Made by a program: the position numbers and the translations under genes. Below are positions 32,609 through 44,482 of a DNA stretch of 64,000 nt, piece by piece. The number at the start of each line of letters is the position of its first letter. Position 1 is the stretch's first letter. The notes under the pieces were generated by a model. It was not told the DNA's origin. It saw nothing but the letters and a program-made list of their open reading frames with translations, and did not search any database. Source of the stretch: Paraphysoderma sedebokerense (Eukaryota > Blastocladiomycota > Physodermatomycetes > Physodermatales > Physodermataceae); the NCBI GenBank assembly GCA_025602915.1, contig JAHLJZ010000098.1, forward strand, positions 1-64,000, written 5' to 3'.

Positions 32609-33938
32609 CTAATTACCATTAACGTTAGAAGTTGAGGACTTTCGCGGTTTGTCAATCTTAATGATAGTATGATCTCTGGATTGGGACTCATTTAACGTTG
32701 AGGAAGTGTGATTAGTATTGATCGTGCCTTGTGACATGTTGGATCGATCAGTTTGACTAGAAGGAGGGGAGGATGATGATTGACTTCTACTTCGTCGTCG
32801 TTGGGGTTTAGTGACTTCTGAAACAAATAGGTACGCGATAAGGCAGTGTATCGTAGAAATAGATCGGGCAATTGGTCCTCCATCTAAATAGACATATCGA
32901 TGTAATCAGTATAAACGGATCAGCGCTTCAGAAAGAAGTGAGGGAAAACTTACAAGCTACAGCTACCGATGGCGGAATGAAATATGTAATCAACACTTTA
33001 AATACAGCCACAAAAACGATGGCCAAAGCGAAGCGATGGTTGCAAGTTAACAGTACGTACAACTTGCTTGATGGACCAAGTTGTCCTGTTGCACTGCTCG
33101 CTGATCGGTTGTGGGATGTGGGCAATGCCAAAACATTTCGAGCGGTTGAAAGAGAGACCACGTTACGGCTGCCTGATTGATTTCGAGACCCAATTGTCAA
33201 GTGTGAAGTGAGTTTATATGCCGTAACAATATAAGTGTATATGTAGTATACGATTGTGGTAACATAAAAGGCGGTTCCGACTTCCATTCTATATGCGACG
33301 ATACAGGTTCCGTCTTTCGTGCGAGAAACCGGGCTACAATACCGAAAATTGTAATAATTGAGTAAGTAATAATCTCCTTGCAACGAAAGAAATGGTTTTC
33401 TCTTACCTAATAGCTATAAACAAAGCATTTAACATGACCGCCAATGCAAACAGAAAGCCGCCAATCAGCAAAGGAGTCTTGTGCCATTTTCGCTTCCAGA
33501 CAACATAGCATTCCAACCCTACAAGAGTCATGATGACGACATTACTCAATTCAGTCGCAACTACTCCAACATATTGCCTTGGTGGACACGGTAAACCGGC
33601 TATACACAAAAAGCTCAGCTGTAAGTATAATGAGGAAAGCGGATGCATGCACGAACTTCTCAGCACTTACTCATGACAACGTATAGGGTTAGAATAACTT
33701 GACTAATAAATATGAGTGCGCCTTGCGCAACATTAAATTTCACTATTACATTCCCTGGCACTCGTAGACTCAACCGGACGGAGGCTGCGAAGATGCAAAG
33801 TGAAGTTAACAAAATGCAGCCTTGCCATATCGACACAACAGAGTCAGTTACTCGAGAAGACATATTGCTTGAGGTATTCGCAACCGATGGCGAATTATAT
33901 AGGCCTTTTTTTACTCGAGTTTCATTAAGCTCCTTCAT
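32609..33938 (-). CDS. Orphan 7TM protein, second family, copy A
   Basis: Four exons on the minus strand: 33671-33938, 33407-33599, 32954-33333, 32609-32883, 371 aa, phases all consistent. Each of the first three exons carries two membrane segments and the fourth carries one, giving seven. Landmarks are SIWQGCILLTSLCIFAASVR, NVAQGALIFISQVILTLYVV, TGLPCPPRQYVG, CYVVWKRKWHKTPLLIGGF, SPVSRTKDGTC and LLTCNHRFALAI. The Ser/Arg-rich cytosolic tail (RRRSRSQSSSS) ends DKPRKSSTSNVNGN. No similarity by eye to the 315-aa family at 7.7-15.4 kb. Possibly a GPCR-like receptor; the ligand is unknown. A close paralog lies directly upstream. Confidence 0.75.
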
Positions 33939-34756
33939 GGAAGATGTACATTACCATTGTGCGCTGATGATTACTTTGCGCCAGATGACTTTATTGGCCA
34001 GCGCACAATAGCGGACACAAAGCTGGCAACGTCGTGGAGGCTTGATCGAATTCACTATACTTTTCAATTCCGAAAATAGAAGGCGGCAATGAGATGCTTG
34101 CAGTGCAGCTTGTTAAGTTCCAATCGAGACAATCATTGAACTTTTATTCGAGTATGGATGCTTGATTGATGCCGGTGCAAAATTTGCTGGATGAATGTAC
34201 GGAGATGCGCAAAGTATGCATTAAGCTGCGATGTTATTGTCTGTAAGCCTCGGAGGAATATGGATATGCGAGAGGTATTAAAAAAAACTCAAGAATTCAT
34301 GATAATTTGGCCCAAGAACATAAATTGCAAACTTACATAATCAGTCAAATAACGGCTAATGACATGAACTGAAAGATAGGATAATTACTCAATTTCTTCA
34401 GTTACAATATGGCTATTAGATTATCTTGAGATTACCAGCAGTCCAAGGTCAATACATGTTAAGAATTTTCATTTGAGGTCAAGATTAATGAAATCTTTGA
34501 ATTAAGTCAAATCAAAGTATCGTAGATTCGAGCTGGATTCGGCAAAAAAAGTCATGAATTAATAAAGGATCTATGGGACCGGAAGGTTCAACCCCTTCCT
34601 CCATTTCTGTGTTTTATACTAATTGATTAACATTGCTGCAAAATTGTCCAATTAAATTATTAGCTTGTTCCAAGACCACATTTTTATTTATATATGTACA
34701 GCAATTAACAAGCAGAAATTCTACTAATTTGATGACGTCGTATCATGTGCAATACG
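33939..34756. other. spacer between the two second-family 7TM genes
   Basis: About 820 bp, AT-rich, with no convincing coding frame. Contains the promoter of copy A and the 3' UTR of copy B. Confidence 0.35.
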
Positions 34757-36334
34757 TTATATAAAGTTGTACTGCGCAGAACCAGCTACTGTAGTGTGAG
34801 GCGAGCGACTGTAGCTATGAATATCAGCTGTTGCTGAATTCAGAGATCCGGACAAAGCACTATGGGGCGAGCGATTGTAACTATTAACATCAAGTGTCCC
34901 TGAATTCAGAGATCCGGCCAAAGCACTACGAGGCGAGCGACTGTAACTACTAACATCAAGTGTTCCTGAATTCTGCGATCCAACAAAAGCAGTACGGGGC
35001 GAGCGACTGTAACTATTAACGTCAGGAGTTTTATTTTTCGAAGGTTTGTTGATTTTGATAACCGCATGATCCCTGGATTGGGACTGAGTCTGCAAAGTTG
35101 AAGATGTTTGGTTTGTATTTATTGTGGCATGAGACATATTGGAGCGGTCGCTTTGATCAGACCGAGATGAAGATGAAGAGTTACTCCTGCTTCGCTTTCG
35201 TTGTGGCTTTGTCACTTCCGAGACAAACTGGTGCGCTAAAACACAATGTATCGTAGAAAGAGATCGTGCGATCGGTCCACCGTCTTTTAAAATAAGGAAA
35301 GCAATGCGGTTAGTTATAAGATGAATCACTGACGCATGGTGTGAAGAGATACTTACAAGCTAGCGATATGGCAGGCGTAATGAAATAAGTATTTATCACT
35401 TTAAATACAGCCACGAGAGCAATGGCTAAGGCAAAACGATGGTTGCAAGTCAATAGCACATACAACTTGCTCGACGCATCAAGTTGTCCAGTTTCGCTCT
35501 GAATTGATCGAGTCCCGCTAGTGGATGTCGGCACAGTCAGTACGGATCGAGCGGTTGAGACAAAATTGCGGTTGTTGGGTTGGTTACGAGCCCCGCCACC
35601 CGTCAAGTGAGCGGTCAATTTGTATGCCGTAACAACATAAATGTATACATAATATAAGAGCGTAAAGATATTGAAAGCTGCCCCGACTTCTTTCTTATAT
35701 CCTACTGTGCATGTTCCTTCTTTTGTGCGCGAAACCGGGCTAAAGATATAGGAGATAATGTTAACTCTTATGGCATCTCCTTCTCTTGCTGCGAGGCAGT
35801 TACTTACCTAATAGCTAGATATACAGTATTCAAAGTAACAACTAACACAAAGAGGAAGCCGCCAATCAGCAAAGGAGTTTTGTACCATTTTCGCTTCCAA
35901 ACTACATAACACTCTAACGCAACGAGAGCCATTATGACGACATTACTAAACTCCGTCGCAAGCACCCCGACATACTGTCTTGGCGGACACGGCAAACCGG
36001 CTATAGACATAAAATCCAATGAGTATGACGGCGAAAGAGTTAGCATGAACGAACAATTTAAAAACCTACTTGTAACAACATATATCGTTAATATAATTTG
36101 ACTGAGAAATATAAGTGCACCTTGTGCAAGATTGAATTTGACCATGATATTCCCCGGTACTCTAGAATACAGTCGAGCTGACGCTGCGAATACGCAGAGC
36201 GAAGTCAATAAAATACATCCCTGCCATATCGAGACTATAGAATCAGTTTCTCGGGATGACATATTAGTAGAGTATTGAACAGAAAACTCGGATGAGTCGA
36301 CCACATCCCCTATCTCACATAAAGCTTCTCTCAT
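34757..36334 (-). CDS. Orphan 7TM protein, second family, copy B
   Basis: Four exons on the minus strand: 36070-36334, 35808-36000, 35357-35739, 34757-35283, 455 aa. It matches copy A exon for exon; exon 2 is 193 bp in both and exon 3 differs by one codon. Motifs: SIWQGCILLTSLCVFAASAR, GLPCPPRQYVGV, CYVVWKRKWYKTPLLIGGF, LLTCNHRFALAI and GGPIARSLSTIHC. The tail is longer than in copy A because of a tandem repeat rich in SYSRSPR. The first intron is 69 nt and stop-free, so unspliced RNA stays in frame. The N-terminus has an extra about 24 residues before MSSRETDS; a downstream start there is possible. Confidence 0.75.
34780..35025 (-). repeat. coding tandem repeat (about 60 bp x 4) in the 7TM copy B tail
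   Basis: Four degenerate copies of a unit of about 20-21 codons, consensus SYSRSPRSALAGSLNSGTLD. The first and last copies diverge most. Each unit carries an SRSP site, a possible phosphorylation site in the cytosolic tail. Copy A lacks the array. Confidence 0.75.
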
Positions 36335-37643
36335 GGAGGACGCACGTTAAAATTCTAAAATGGGCTGATAAAGGAACCATTAACTTGTGGGCGTGTGCAC
36401 AATAGTTGGATACAAACCAAGCAATGCTCATGGGGCTTCGGCTAACCTCCCTCTCCGATTATGACTTGAAATCAGAGAACCATTGGGAAGCTTCGAGCGC
36501 AACCTGATTATTCAAGTTGAAAGTATTAATTGAACCTAAATTCGGTTGCATGTGCTCTGTCAATGTCAGTAAAGTTTTCAACGAACGATGATGACGACGC
36601 AAGCATGCATTGGCGGAATTTTCATTATACAAATTCCCTGGACAATTATGGATTTGGAAATTGTTTATTGAAAAATTGGATACCTAGCGAATGAATAAAC
36701 CCATGCCAAAAGCCAAAGTGGGGCAAAGAAACATTGTTAGTCAGAAAGCGGTAAATGGAACACAACCGAGGATGAAAGAGACATACAGTTAATTAGAATT
36801 TGTTTTCACCCAATTACTGGATATATATGTTACATTTTCACTGAGGGAGAACTCTGGCAGAATGCGGACATCGACAAGTGGATGTAAAGATTACATCCTC
36901 AATCTCCTCGTCCCTATTATTCCCTTCTTCCGTCGTTCCGGACCCCAAATCAGATTGAGAAGGCCTCCTTGCTCTCGAACATGAACTAGCAATTCTGTAA
37001 CAGAGCCGAATACAAGGCCCTCGAAAAAGTGACTATACAAGGTACAGGACCAGTCAATGATGGTTAACCAAATCAAAAAATGGTTCATCTGATTTAAATC
37101 TGAATCTTGCACTAACCGTATAACATTCTGAAACAAAAAAAATGTTATTGTTCGAACGCTGAATGACGATGACGAATGTATTGAAGGTAGAGGATACGAA
37201 GAAGTCATTGAATGTGTCGGTTAAAGATTCATGGAGAATCCCGAGGCCGAGAATGCACGCTGGGGAGTTTACAAATTGAAATAGCAAATATGGAGGTGGG
37301 TCCGTGCATTAAAATCTATTTTAATTTTGGAGTACCAAATTATCCAAGTAGTGGGGTTGCACAATTAAGCTCATTTTCTGTTTTCCGATTTTCAAATGAT
37401 TACTAAAATTACAGGATCTTGTCCTTCGAAGCCCCGTCGTACGATTGACAGCAAACTATGATGCAAGACGTTGAATGTCTATATGATGCTGCCGTCTTTC
37501 AGTGTCTTAGCCATCCATGCTCCTATCATTGGACGAAGCCACTGAAATATGCATGGTCCGTTAAACCCGTCTCCACCGAGGTCGCAGCAAGCCATCTATC
37601 GTTGAAGTGCGCGCGGCAGTTATAAATTCACGACAAGTCTGTT
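36335..37643. other. intergenic region with one uncertain minus-strand gene
   Basis: About 1.3 kb upstream of both 7TM copy B and the first lipase. Apart from the two-exon candidate at 36891-37240, no gene, repeat or RNA was seen. A TATAAATT motif near 37621 lies just before the lipase start. Confidence 0.35.
36891..37240 (-). CDS. Uncertain two-exon frame, partial or relic
   Basis: On the minus strand, 37198-about 37240 (ending LTDTFNDFF) joins in phase through an 84-bp GTATCC...TTTCAG intron to 36891-37127. The second part encodes NVIRLVQDSDLNQMNHFLIW and IIDWSCTLYSHFFEGLVFGS, then ends in a basic tail. The segment looks membrane-associated. No ATG-bearing first exon was found, so it may be a relic, perhaps of the neighbouring 7TM family. 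I see no clear motif match. Confidence 0.3.
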
Positions 37644-40563
37644 TTGAGTTTGATTGAAATCAGCAAGATGCCGCTCTTTGTATCAACTTCAAAAGCGAAT
37701 CTCTTCAAATCCTCATCACGCAGGGATATGGAGGGAAGATATAAGGAATGCCCTGCGTCCACAGCGAAAGAAATCTCGTCCCCAATTTCTCCGGCTTCAT
37801 CAACTGGGATATTGAAGCTCACTTTAAGACGTATTCGCCTGAATGAATCAGTGAAAAATGTTTCCATAAAAGTAACCATTGGGGCGAAGTCATTAAAAAC
37901 TATAGAATGCGAATATTCCGAACAGCGACAGCAGCTCACCCTCAACAAAACATTTCATGAACCTGTCACTTTTCATTCATATCTGTTTGATTCTTTAAAA
38001 GTACGTGTCTTCTCATTCAAGAAGTTACTAGTCTGTCTTCGTCTCATTCTATTAACAGGTATATGTGATCTCTGGTGGGTTCCCTGTGAAAAGCAGAGTT
38101 GGGCGGGCCAAGCTGCGGTTATTCAAAACACCTGTCACTTCCGAAGGGGTTCGGTAAGGGTATATAGCAGCTGATCGTTTACGCACAGATATTAATTGTT
38201 CGAATGAATACTAGTAGAAATTCTATCTCGTTGCCTCTTGTAAGCGAGAAGGAAAACGCGACTGTTGGTGCTGTCTCGATCTCAGCTGGGTTTGAGTGGG
38301 ATGCGCCATCTCCTGGACTTGCAAAATTCCCTAGCGCACCGAGTACTCCGTGTACACCGAACATCGCAAGTACTCCAAGTAGCCCCAGGACACCAACCCT
38401 GCCAACTCTTTTCTCAAGCGTCTCTGGTTCAAGTTCGCTCGAGAGTATTTGGCAGTCATCCTCCAACTCTGGCTCTTCATCATCCGTGTGGAGTATGGCA
38501 TCTAGTTACAGTGCGACTGAAGATATTGCGTTCGACTACTTCTCAGACTATACGGAGTCGCTTGTAGACATTTCCGGCGATCCAGAGGGAGTCGAAACAG
38601 GCACGATTGTAATCAAGTATTCTGATATTCAGCCAGAAACCGGCATGGTTGACTATTCCTGGAATGAGGAAGATCACAGCGACGATGATTACGATGGAAG
38701 CTTGCAGTCTCAGTTTGATTCCGCCACTATCATTTCGGGCCCGCCTTCTCTACAATCGACTGTTAGCATCGAATCGTCCACCAGATCTACAGACTCCATA
38801 GCCAAAATTTCAACCGGAGAGACGGCAACATCTAAGCGTCCTCCGCCGTTGAGAATAGAGAACAACGGTATCAAAAAGGATAAAAAAGTCCGTCCCAGTC
38901 CAATAGTTGCTTCGTTAAATTTTCTCGATTCTACAATCGATTCTTCAATATTTGTCAAAATGAACGGATTTCATTCTGATGATATAAAATACACGAAGTT
39001 TGATGCTATCAAGGAACTATTCCGAATTGCAAGTACATTCTTTGGTGAAGGATGGAAAATGAATGCTACTGATTTCGCTGCAAGCTTAAAACTATTAATC
39101 AAATATCAAGACAATCGTGAGATAGGGTACGATTCTGAATGTGAATGATTTTGACAATACTTTTACTAAAGTCCCCCTTCGCAGCCGACCATTGTTGAGC
39201 AAAAGCACTCCTCTTATGGATTTCAAAAGAATTTCGTATTTCCATGATGTGTATCAGTTCGCTCTTTCGTCCTACGGATGGCTAGGGTTGAACGCACTTG
39301 GCTTTCGCAACGGAATAACCGGATTCTCGAACTTGAAAGCTATTTCGAAACATCTGAATCTAAAGGAGGATGATATGCTGATATTTGAAATGTCGCAGTA
39401 CATGAACGGGAACTCGGAAACCAAAACGAAGTGGCACGGCGACTCTAGTGGATGGAGAGTGGAATATGATAACGCTTCAGTGAATTGGGAATCGGGAGCT
39501 GTCTGCAAACCGTGCTTTTTTGTTGCCAAGTGTGATGCATTGGATGCTATTGTGGTTTGCGTACGGGGAACTATGGTACGTTGTACTTATCTTTGTCGGA
39601 AAATAGAAATAACCGTATTAACAATCATGCACTAGTCTCTATCGGATGCGCTCACTGATCTGATCTGTCATTATGTTCCGTTTCGAGGGGGTTTGGCCCA
39701 TCAAGGATTTTTGCATTCTGGCGGGCGGCTCCATGGTTATCTACTTCCATATCTTAAAACGCTCATAGAAAAGTTTAAACCTAAACGACTGATAATAACT
39801 GGTCACTCTATGGGTGGTGCAACAGCTAATATACTGGCAATCTTGCTTAACGATAATATTGATGAATTAAGAAATTTGTCTGGTCACAACGATGAGTTCT
39901 CTTTCTCGTGTGTATGTTACGGGACACCACCCGTTCTCACTCGTGACGTTGGCGACAAGTACAAAAATTTGATTACGAATATTCAGTTTGATTTGGATAT
40001 TGTTTGTCGTTTGAGCTACGGTAGTGCAATGGATTTGAAGGAATTATTGGCGGCTTCCGCTGATGAACTTAACTGTATCAAAGACAAGCTCGGGGTAAAA
40101 TCTCTCACTTCTTTTAGAAATATATTAATACTGTCAACTAAGTCTTTCCTCCATATAGATATTCTCCGATTCAAAATTGGCAGAATCTTTTGAGAAGTTG
40201 GATGCAAAAAGAAGAAGACTTCAAAAGTACGGGACGAACCCTAAACTTGATGTACCTGGTCGAATATACCACTTGAAGCAATCTACGTCTCAGTCGACAT
40301 ATTTTAAGGCAACATCATTTGAAGCTAAAGCTTCCGACGAGGACAGTCCGACGGCGGGATCATTTGGCAGCAGGCTGAATCAAGGATCGCGGAAAGTTAT
40401 TCTTACCAATAAGCGCCGCCCGCACATGGAACTGTGGAAAGTGGATACATCAGTGTACAGAGAGATTGTTCCTCATCGACGGTGTATTTGGGATCATTTG
40501 CCACAAGTGTATGATGATGCTCTGGTGAAAGCGAAGTTGTGGGCTCTGGAACTTTCCTCTTAG
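37644..40563 (+). CDS. C2-like/class-3 lipase (diacylglycerol-lipase-like), copy 1
   Basis: Six exons: 37644-38000, 38059-38153, 38218-39126, 39185-39575, 39636-40094, 40159-40563, about 871 aa. An alternative start at 37668 (MPLFVSTS) is possible. Exons 1-2 encode a beta-rich, C2-like domain (GILKLTLRRIRLNESVKN, TFHSYLFDSLKVYVISGG). Exon 3 is a long Ser/Pro/acidic linker. Exons 4-6 carry a Lipase_3 domain: ICHYVPFRGGLAHQGF (lid side), nucleophile elbow TGHSMGGATAN, Asp in FDLDIVCRLSYG, and C-terminal PGRIYHL and WDHLPQVYDDAL with the likely His. sn-1 DAG lipases share the last motif. Predicted to hydrolyse acylglycerols on membranes; no transmembrane segment seen. Confidence 0.82.
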
Positions 40564-41564
40564 TTCTTCAGCGGATTGAATCAGGATACGATGTGTTAAA
40601 ATCAACCTTTCTTATTAGATCTTCCAGTTCATTTAATTCACTTTTTATTTAATACTAATTTATGTGTGCTATAGCGTATTCGCAAATGTAAAATACAAAT
40701 ATGATACCTTGTTTATTGTTTTCTTGTAACTTGATAAACGCATCTTATTTTGCCGACAAAATTTGTGTTGTTTCGCGGGAATACATGCGTATATGCGATG
40801 GCGGTTATCATGCAGTGACTAAAGAAACTGTGTATTTTGTTTTGAAATTGTTGCAAAGTCATGGATATCCGAACTACTTATTTGTCAAACAATCTTGCTG
40901 AAACACTCATTGTTGCTAAAAATAGTTTCATAACATTCCATATGAAAATATGGACAGTATTAGTGTTCTATGATCCGTTGCGATTTTACCAGCGGCGTAT
41001 GCAGCCTATAACTGATTAGCTATCGTATTTCTGTTCCTCCGAGGAGATTACGAACTTGTATTTTGTAATAATTGATAACAGTTGAGAAAATTTTATCTTT
41101 CACTTTGGATTCTTGATCGATGAACTGACTGATTTTTACATTTTTAGTATCCTCTTATCGCAACTCATGCTATCGATCGTCATCGAACGATTGTGTTCCC
41201 GGCCGCCTCGGAATATCCATAAGGTTGTTGGTACTTGTTCTGAAAGCCAATACTAGCACCAGCAATAACAAGCCGGATTTTATTATAGCCGGCAGCATTC
41301 CAAAATAAGCCATGTCCCTGCCTTATGGTGCGGTGTCTTCGACTAACGCGGATTGGCACCCATGGATTCAACGCGGTCAGCCAAGACCTCTAGAAGTTGT
41401 ACAAGGCTGAAAACAAGCCACTTGAAAAGAACTTCATGATGTACAATGAGTTCGGACAATTATTTTTGCATGCAGTATAGAGTTATAAGTAGAAATGGTC
41501 CAGTGACGCTTTGATTCAAGTGCCTCCATCTTCACAGTTATACCTTGTTTTTTGCAGTTCCATA
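40564..41564. other. spacer between lipase genes, with a short open island
   Basis: About 1 kb. A GC-richer patch at 41170-41400 carries a 63-codon minus-strand frame (GHGLFWNAAGYNKIR, YSEAAGNTIV) that reads protein-like but has no family I know and no splice context. The rest is AT-rich and empty. Confidence 0.35.
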
Positions 41565-44132
41565 ATGATGTCCCAGAACGCAATTTCGATAGTTTCTTCA
41601 ATTCCCACTATTATCGAGCCCCCGAAAAGACTTTTTTCGGTTGACAGTGTCAGTGATACTCAGACCTCAGAGAAAAGTACCATATACCAAATACCAACTG
41701 TTCATTACACCGGTTCTTTGAGGATTACACTGCGTACGGCAACTTTGTCAAACCCCGCAAAAAATATCTCCATTAAAGTTCATATGGGTACCAAAGTATT
41801 TGAGACTATAAAAATTAATGATTCCGCTGAGCGATATGATTTTGCGATAAATAAAACAGTTGAAATACCGCTCACTTTTCATGCGTATTTGTTTCATACT
41901 CTCAAGGTAAATATAGCCTTCTTCTGTAATAGTTAGAGACGATGAAGCATAACATTATCATATTTTCAAAAGCTATATATCAATAAAAGTGGATTCATAG
42001 TGAATTCGCGGCTAGGACGAGCCTCTCTGCGGCTGTCCAATGTCCCGAGTGAAACGCCTCCAAATCAACCTTCGTACGTATATATGGACCACTAATCGTC
42101 ATATCCGTGAAATTGCTAACAAGTCTGATATATTTTCATTGGTAGAAAAATTACTTTACCCCTTTTGACAACAAAATATGAAGCTGCTGGAAATATTTCA
42201 TTAGACATGACATATGTCTGGGATCATTTGCCGACGAACCGAGAGAGTGTGATGTCAATGATTTCCAACTACTCTGAAGCAACGACGCCTCAATCGATCA
42301 ATCCGTACAACTTGGATAGCCTAAATTTTGACTCAATCTACAGTGACAAACAATTGGCTGTCCCGTCTTCAAACAAAAAAGAACGTCGGCATTCTTTTTT
42401 GAAGAAATCGACAAAGAGTAAGAAGAAGGTGGCCCATGTTCCTCGACAGATGTATACAGGTCACAAAAAGAGACTTTCTTTTTCAATGACTCAAGGCGCA
42501 AAAGAAGCACTCAAAATCTGTAGAGGGTATTTAAAAGAAGGGTGTAGATTTAACGGACTGTTTGATGTAGCTGTTTCTATGCAGCTGTACATCAAGTATC
42601 AAAAAGATAGGAGACTGGGGTAAATATTAACTGTCCTTTCTTTCTGTTGGTATATTTTAAGTATTGACTGAATCGCTTGCTGTATTTAGAATACCGAATC
42701 CGGAAACGGCAGTTCGCCATATGGATCTTGATAGAATAACATATCTACATGATATTTTTCAGTTCAGTGTGGCCTCATTCGGCTGGCTAGGCCTTGTGTT
42801 TCTCGGATTCGGAAACGGCATTCAACGATTTTCAAATTTCAAAGTAATGCTAAAGCATTTAAATATTGAAGAACGTGATGTTCTGATGTACGAAGGATCA
42901 GAATATTTTATTCGAAATGGCCGCAAGAGTAAAATTGCGGGTAGAAAAGTTGACGTGTTATATTCGACTTCTGATGAGTTGCTGGCCAATTTTCAAGTTG
43001 GATCAACCGCAAAACCTTGCTTTTATGTTGTAAATTATAAACCGATGGATTCCATTATCTTCTGTGTTCGTGGAACTCTGGTAAGAATTGAGATTCCCTT
43101 CTTTTTTATCCGCGTGCACGATATCAATGGATTATTTTTCCAACACTAACTTTGATTTTTTCAATTGCAGAACATTGAAGATATACTTACAGATATTATA
43201 TGTCATTACGTTCCCTTCCAAGATGGTTTTGCTCATCAAGGATTCTTACTCAGCGCCAACAGAATTTACAATTATACCCTGACAAATATCAAGAATTATA
43301 TTTCAACTCACCATCCCCGTAAACTAATTTTCACTGGTCACTCAATGGGCGCATCTGTCAGTGTACTCCTCTATATGTTGTTTGAACCACATTTAGAAGA
43401 GTTCAAGCGACTATCTGGACACGGAGACAACTTCAAAATGAGAGCGATTGCGTACGCAACCCCTGCGTGTGTTAGTAGAAACTTATGTGACCGGTATAGA
43501 GACTCTATTACGACTGTTGTTATGCATCGTGATAATGTTGTGAAAGCTTGTTACGGTAATGCGGCTGATATGAAAGCTTTGTTATCGAAAACTTCAGCAT
43601 TGAAAGGGAGAGGATTCAAAAATAAATTTGGGGTAAGCATTCACAGTTCATTCGTTTTAATCAATGATAATTTATTAGTGTATTGAATTGTATTAAACAT
43701 GTTTGTTTTTAGATCTTATCCGAACAAGACCGTCGTCGATTATTTTCCCAACTTGACCAGTTTCGCAGTGAACTTCGAGCCGAAGGTAAAAATATAAAAC
43801 TTTACGTTCCTGGTAGAATTTATCAACTGGTCCGCCATAAAAAACAAAAAACACCATATCGAGTTACCCAGTTCAAATCGAAATCAAAAGCCTCAGATTA
43901 CGCCATCGGAGCGACGATTAACAAAAATTCCAGATTGATTACGCTAACTGATGGACAAAAACGAGTTGTTGAATTATGCAAAGTTTCACCTGATGACTTT
44001 ACTGAATTGACCATGAATTTTTGTTCGTGGAAACATCATTTACCGAATTACTATGATAACGGATTGGCAAGGGCAAAGCTTTGGGCCATTGAAGGAATGA
44101 ATCGCGGGGGTCGCAAAAAGTCGTATAAATAA
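41565..44132 (+). CDS. C2-like/class-3 lipase (diacylglycerol-lipase-like), copy 2
   Basis: Six exons: 41565-41906, 41973-42073, 42146-42619, 42690-43080, 43171-43632, 43713-44132, 729 aa. Intron positions match copy 1 one for one, and exon 4 is 391 bp in both. The C2-like part has GSLRITLRTATL and TFHAYLFHTLK. The linker exon is about half the length of copy 1's and more basic. The Lipase_3 core keeps FAHQGFLLSANR, TGHSMGASVSVL and HRDNVVKACYG. Near the C-terminus the family DHLP motif is HHLP (SWKHHLPNYYDNGL): the likely catalytic His stays but the preceding Asp is changed. Clearly a tandem duplicate, with divergent tuning of the linker. Confidence 0.82.
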
Positions 44133-44482
44133 ATTTCTTCATTGTGTCATGATACTACAGGATTAGTACTCTGATTGTAGAAATAAATTCAACTGAGCAG
44201 CACCTGTAATTGCAGGTCTTTCTGGCGCTGACTGAATTTAAATACACATTTGTTCATACGACAATCTATTGTGAATATGCATAGAAACTATTATCAAAGC
44301 TTAAAAGAATGCAAATGTTTAAAAAGTAGCATAAAAGTTTACATTTCGTCAATGGCCTCAAATGATTTTTTCTGCGCTGAAATTTGCCGCGTCGGATGGA
44401 ATGGAATGGAATGGCGTTTTTCTTCCTCCAATTACCAAGTCTCATCACCTTCATACTCTCAAATCAACTCACCAGATAAATC
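44133..44482. other. spacer and MND1 promoter
   Basis: 350 bp. The run GGAATGGAATGGAATGG at about 44398-44414 is a short direct repeat. Nothing else recognised. Confidence 0.35.

Noticed and set aside
44395-44420. GGAAT runs as a satellite or CRISPR-like repeat
   Set aside because: Only about three short copies, no spacers, no wider array.
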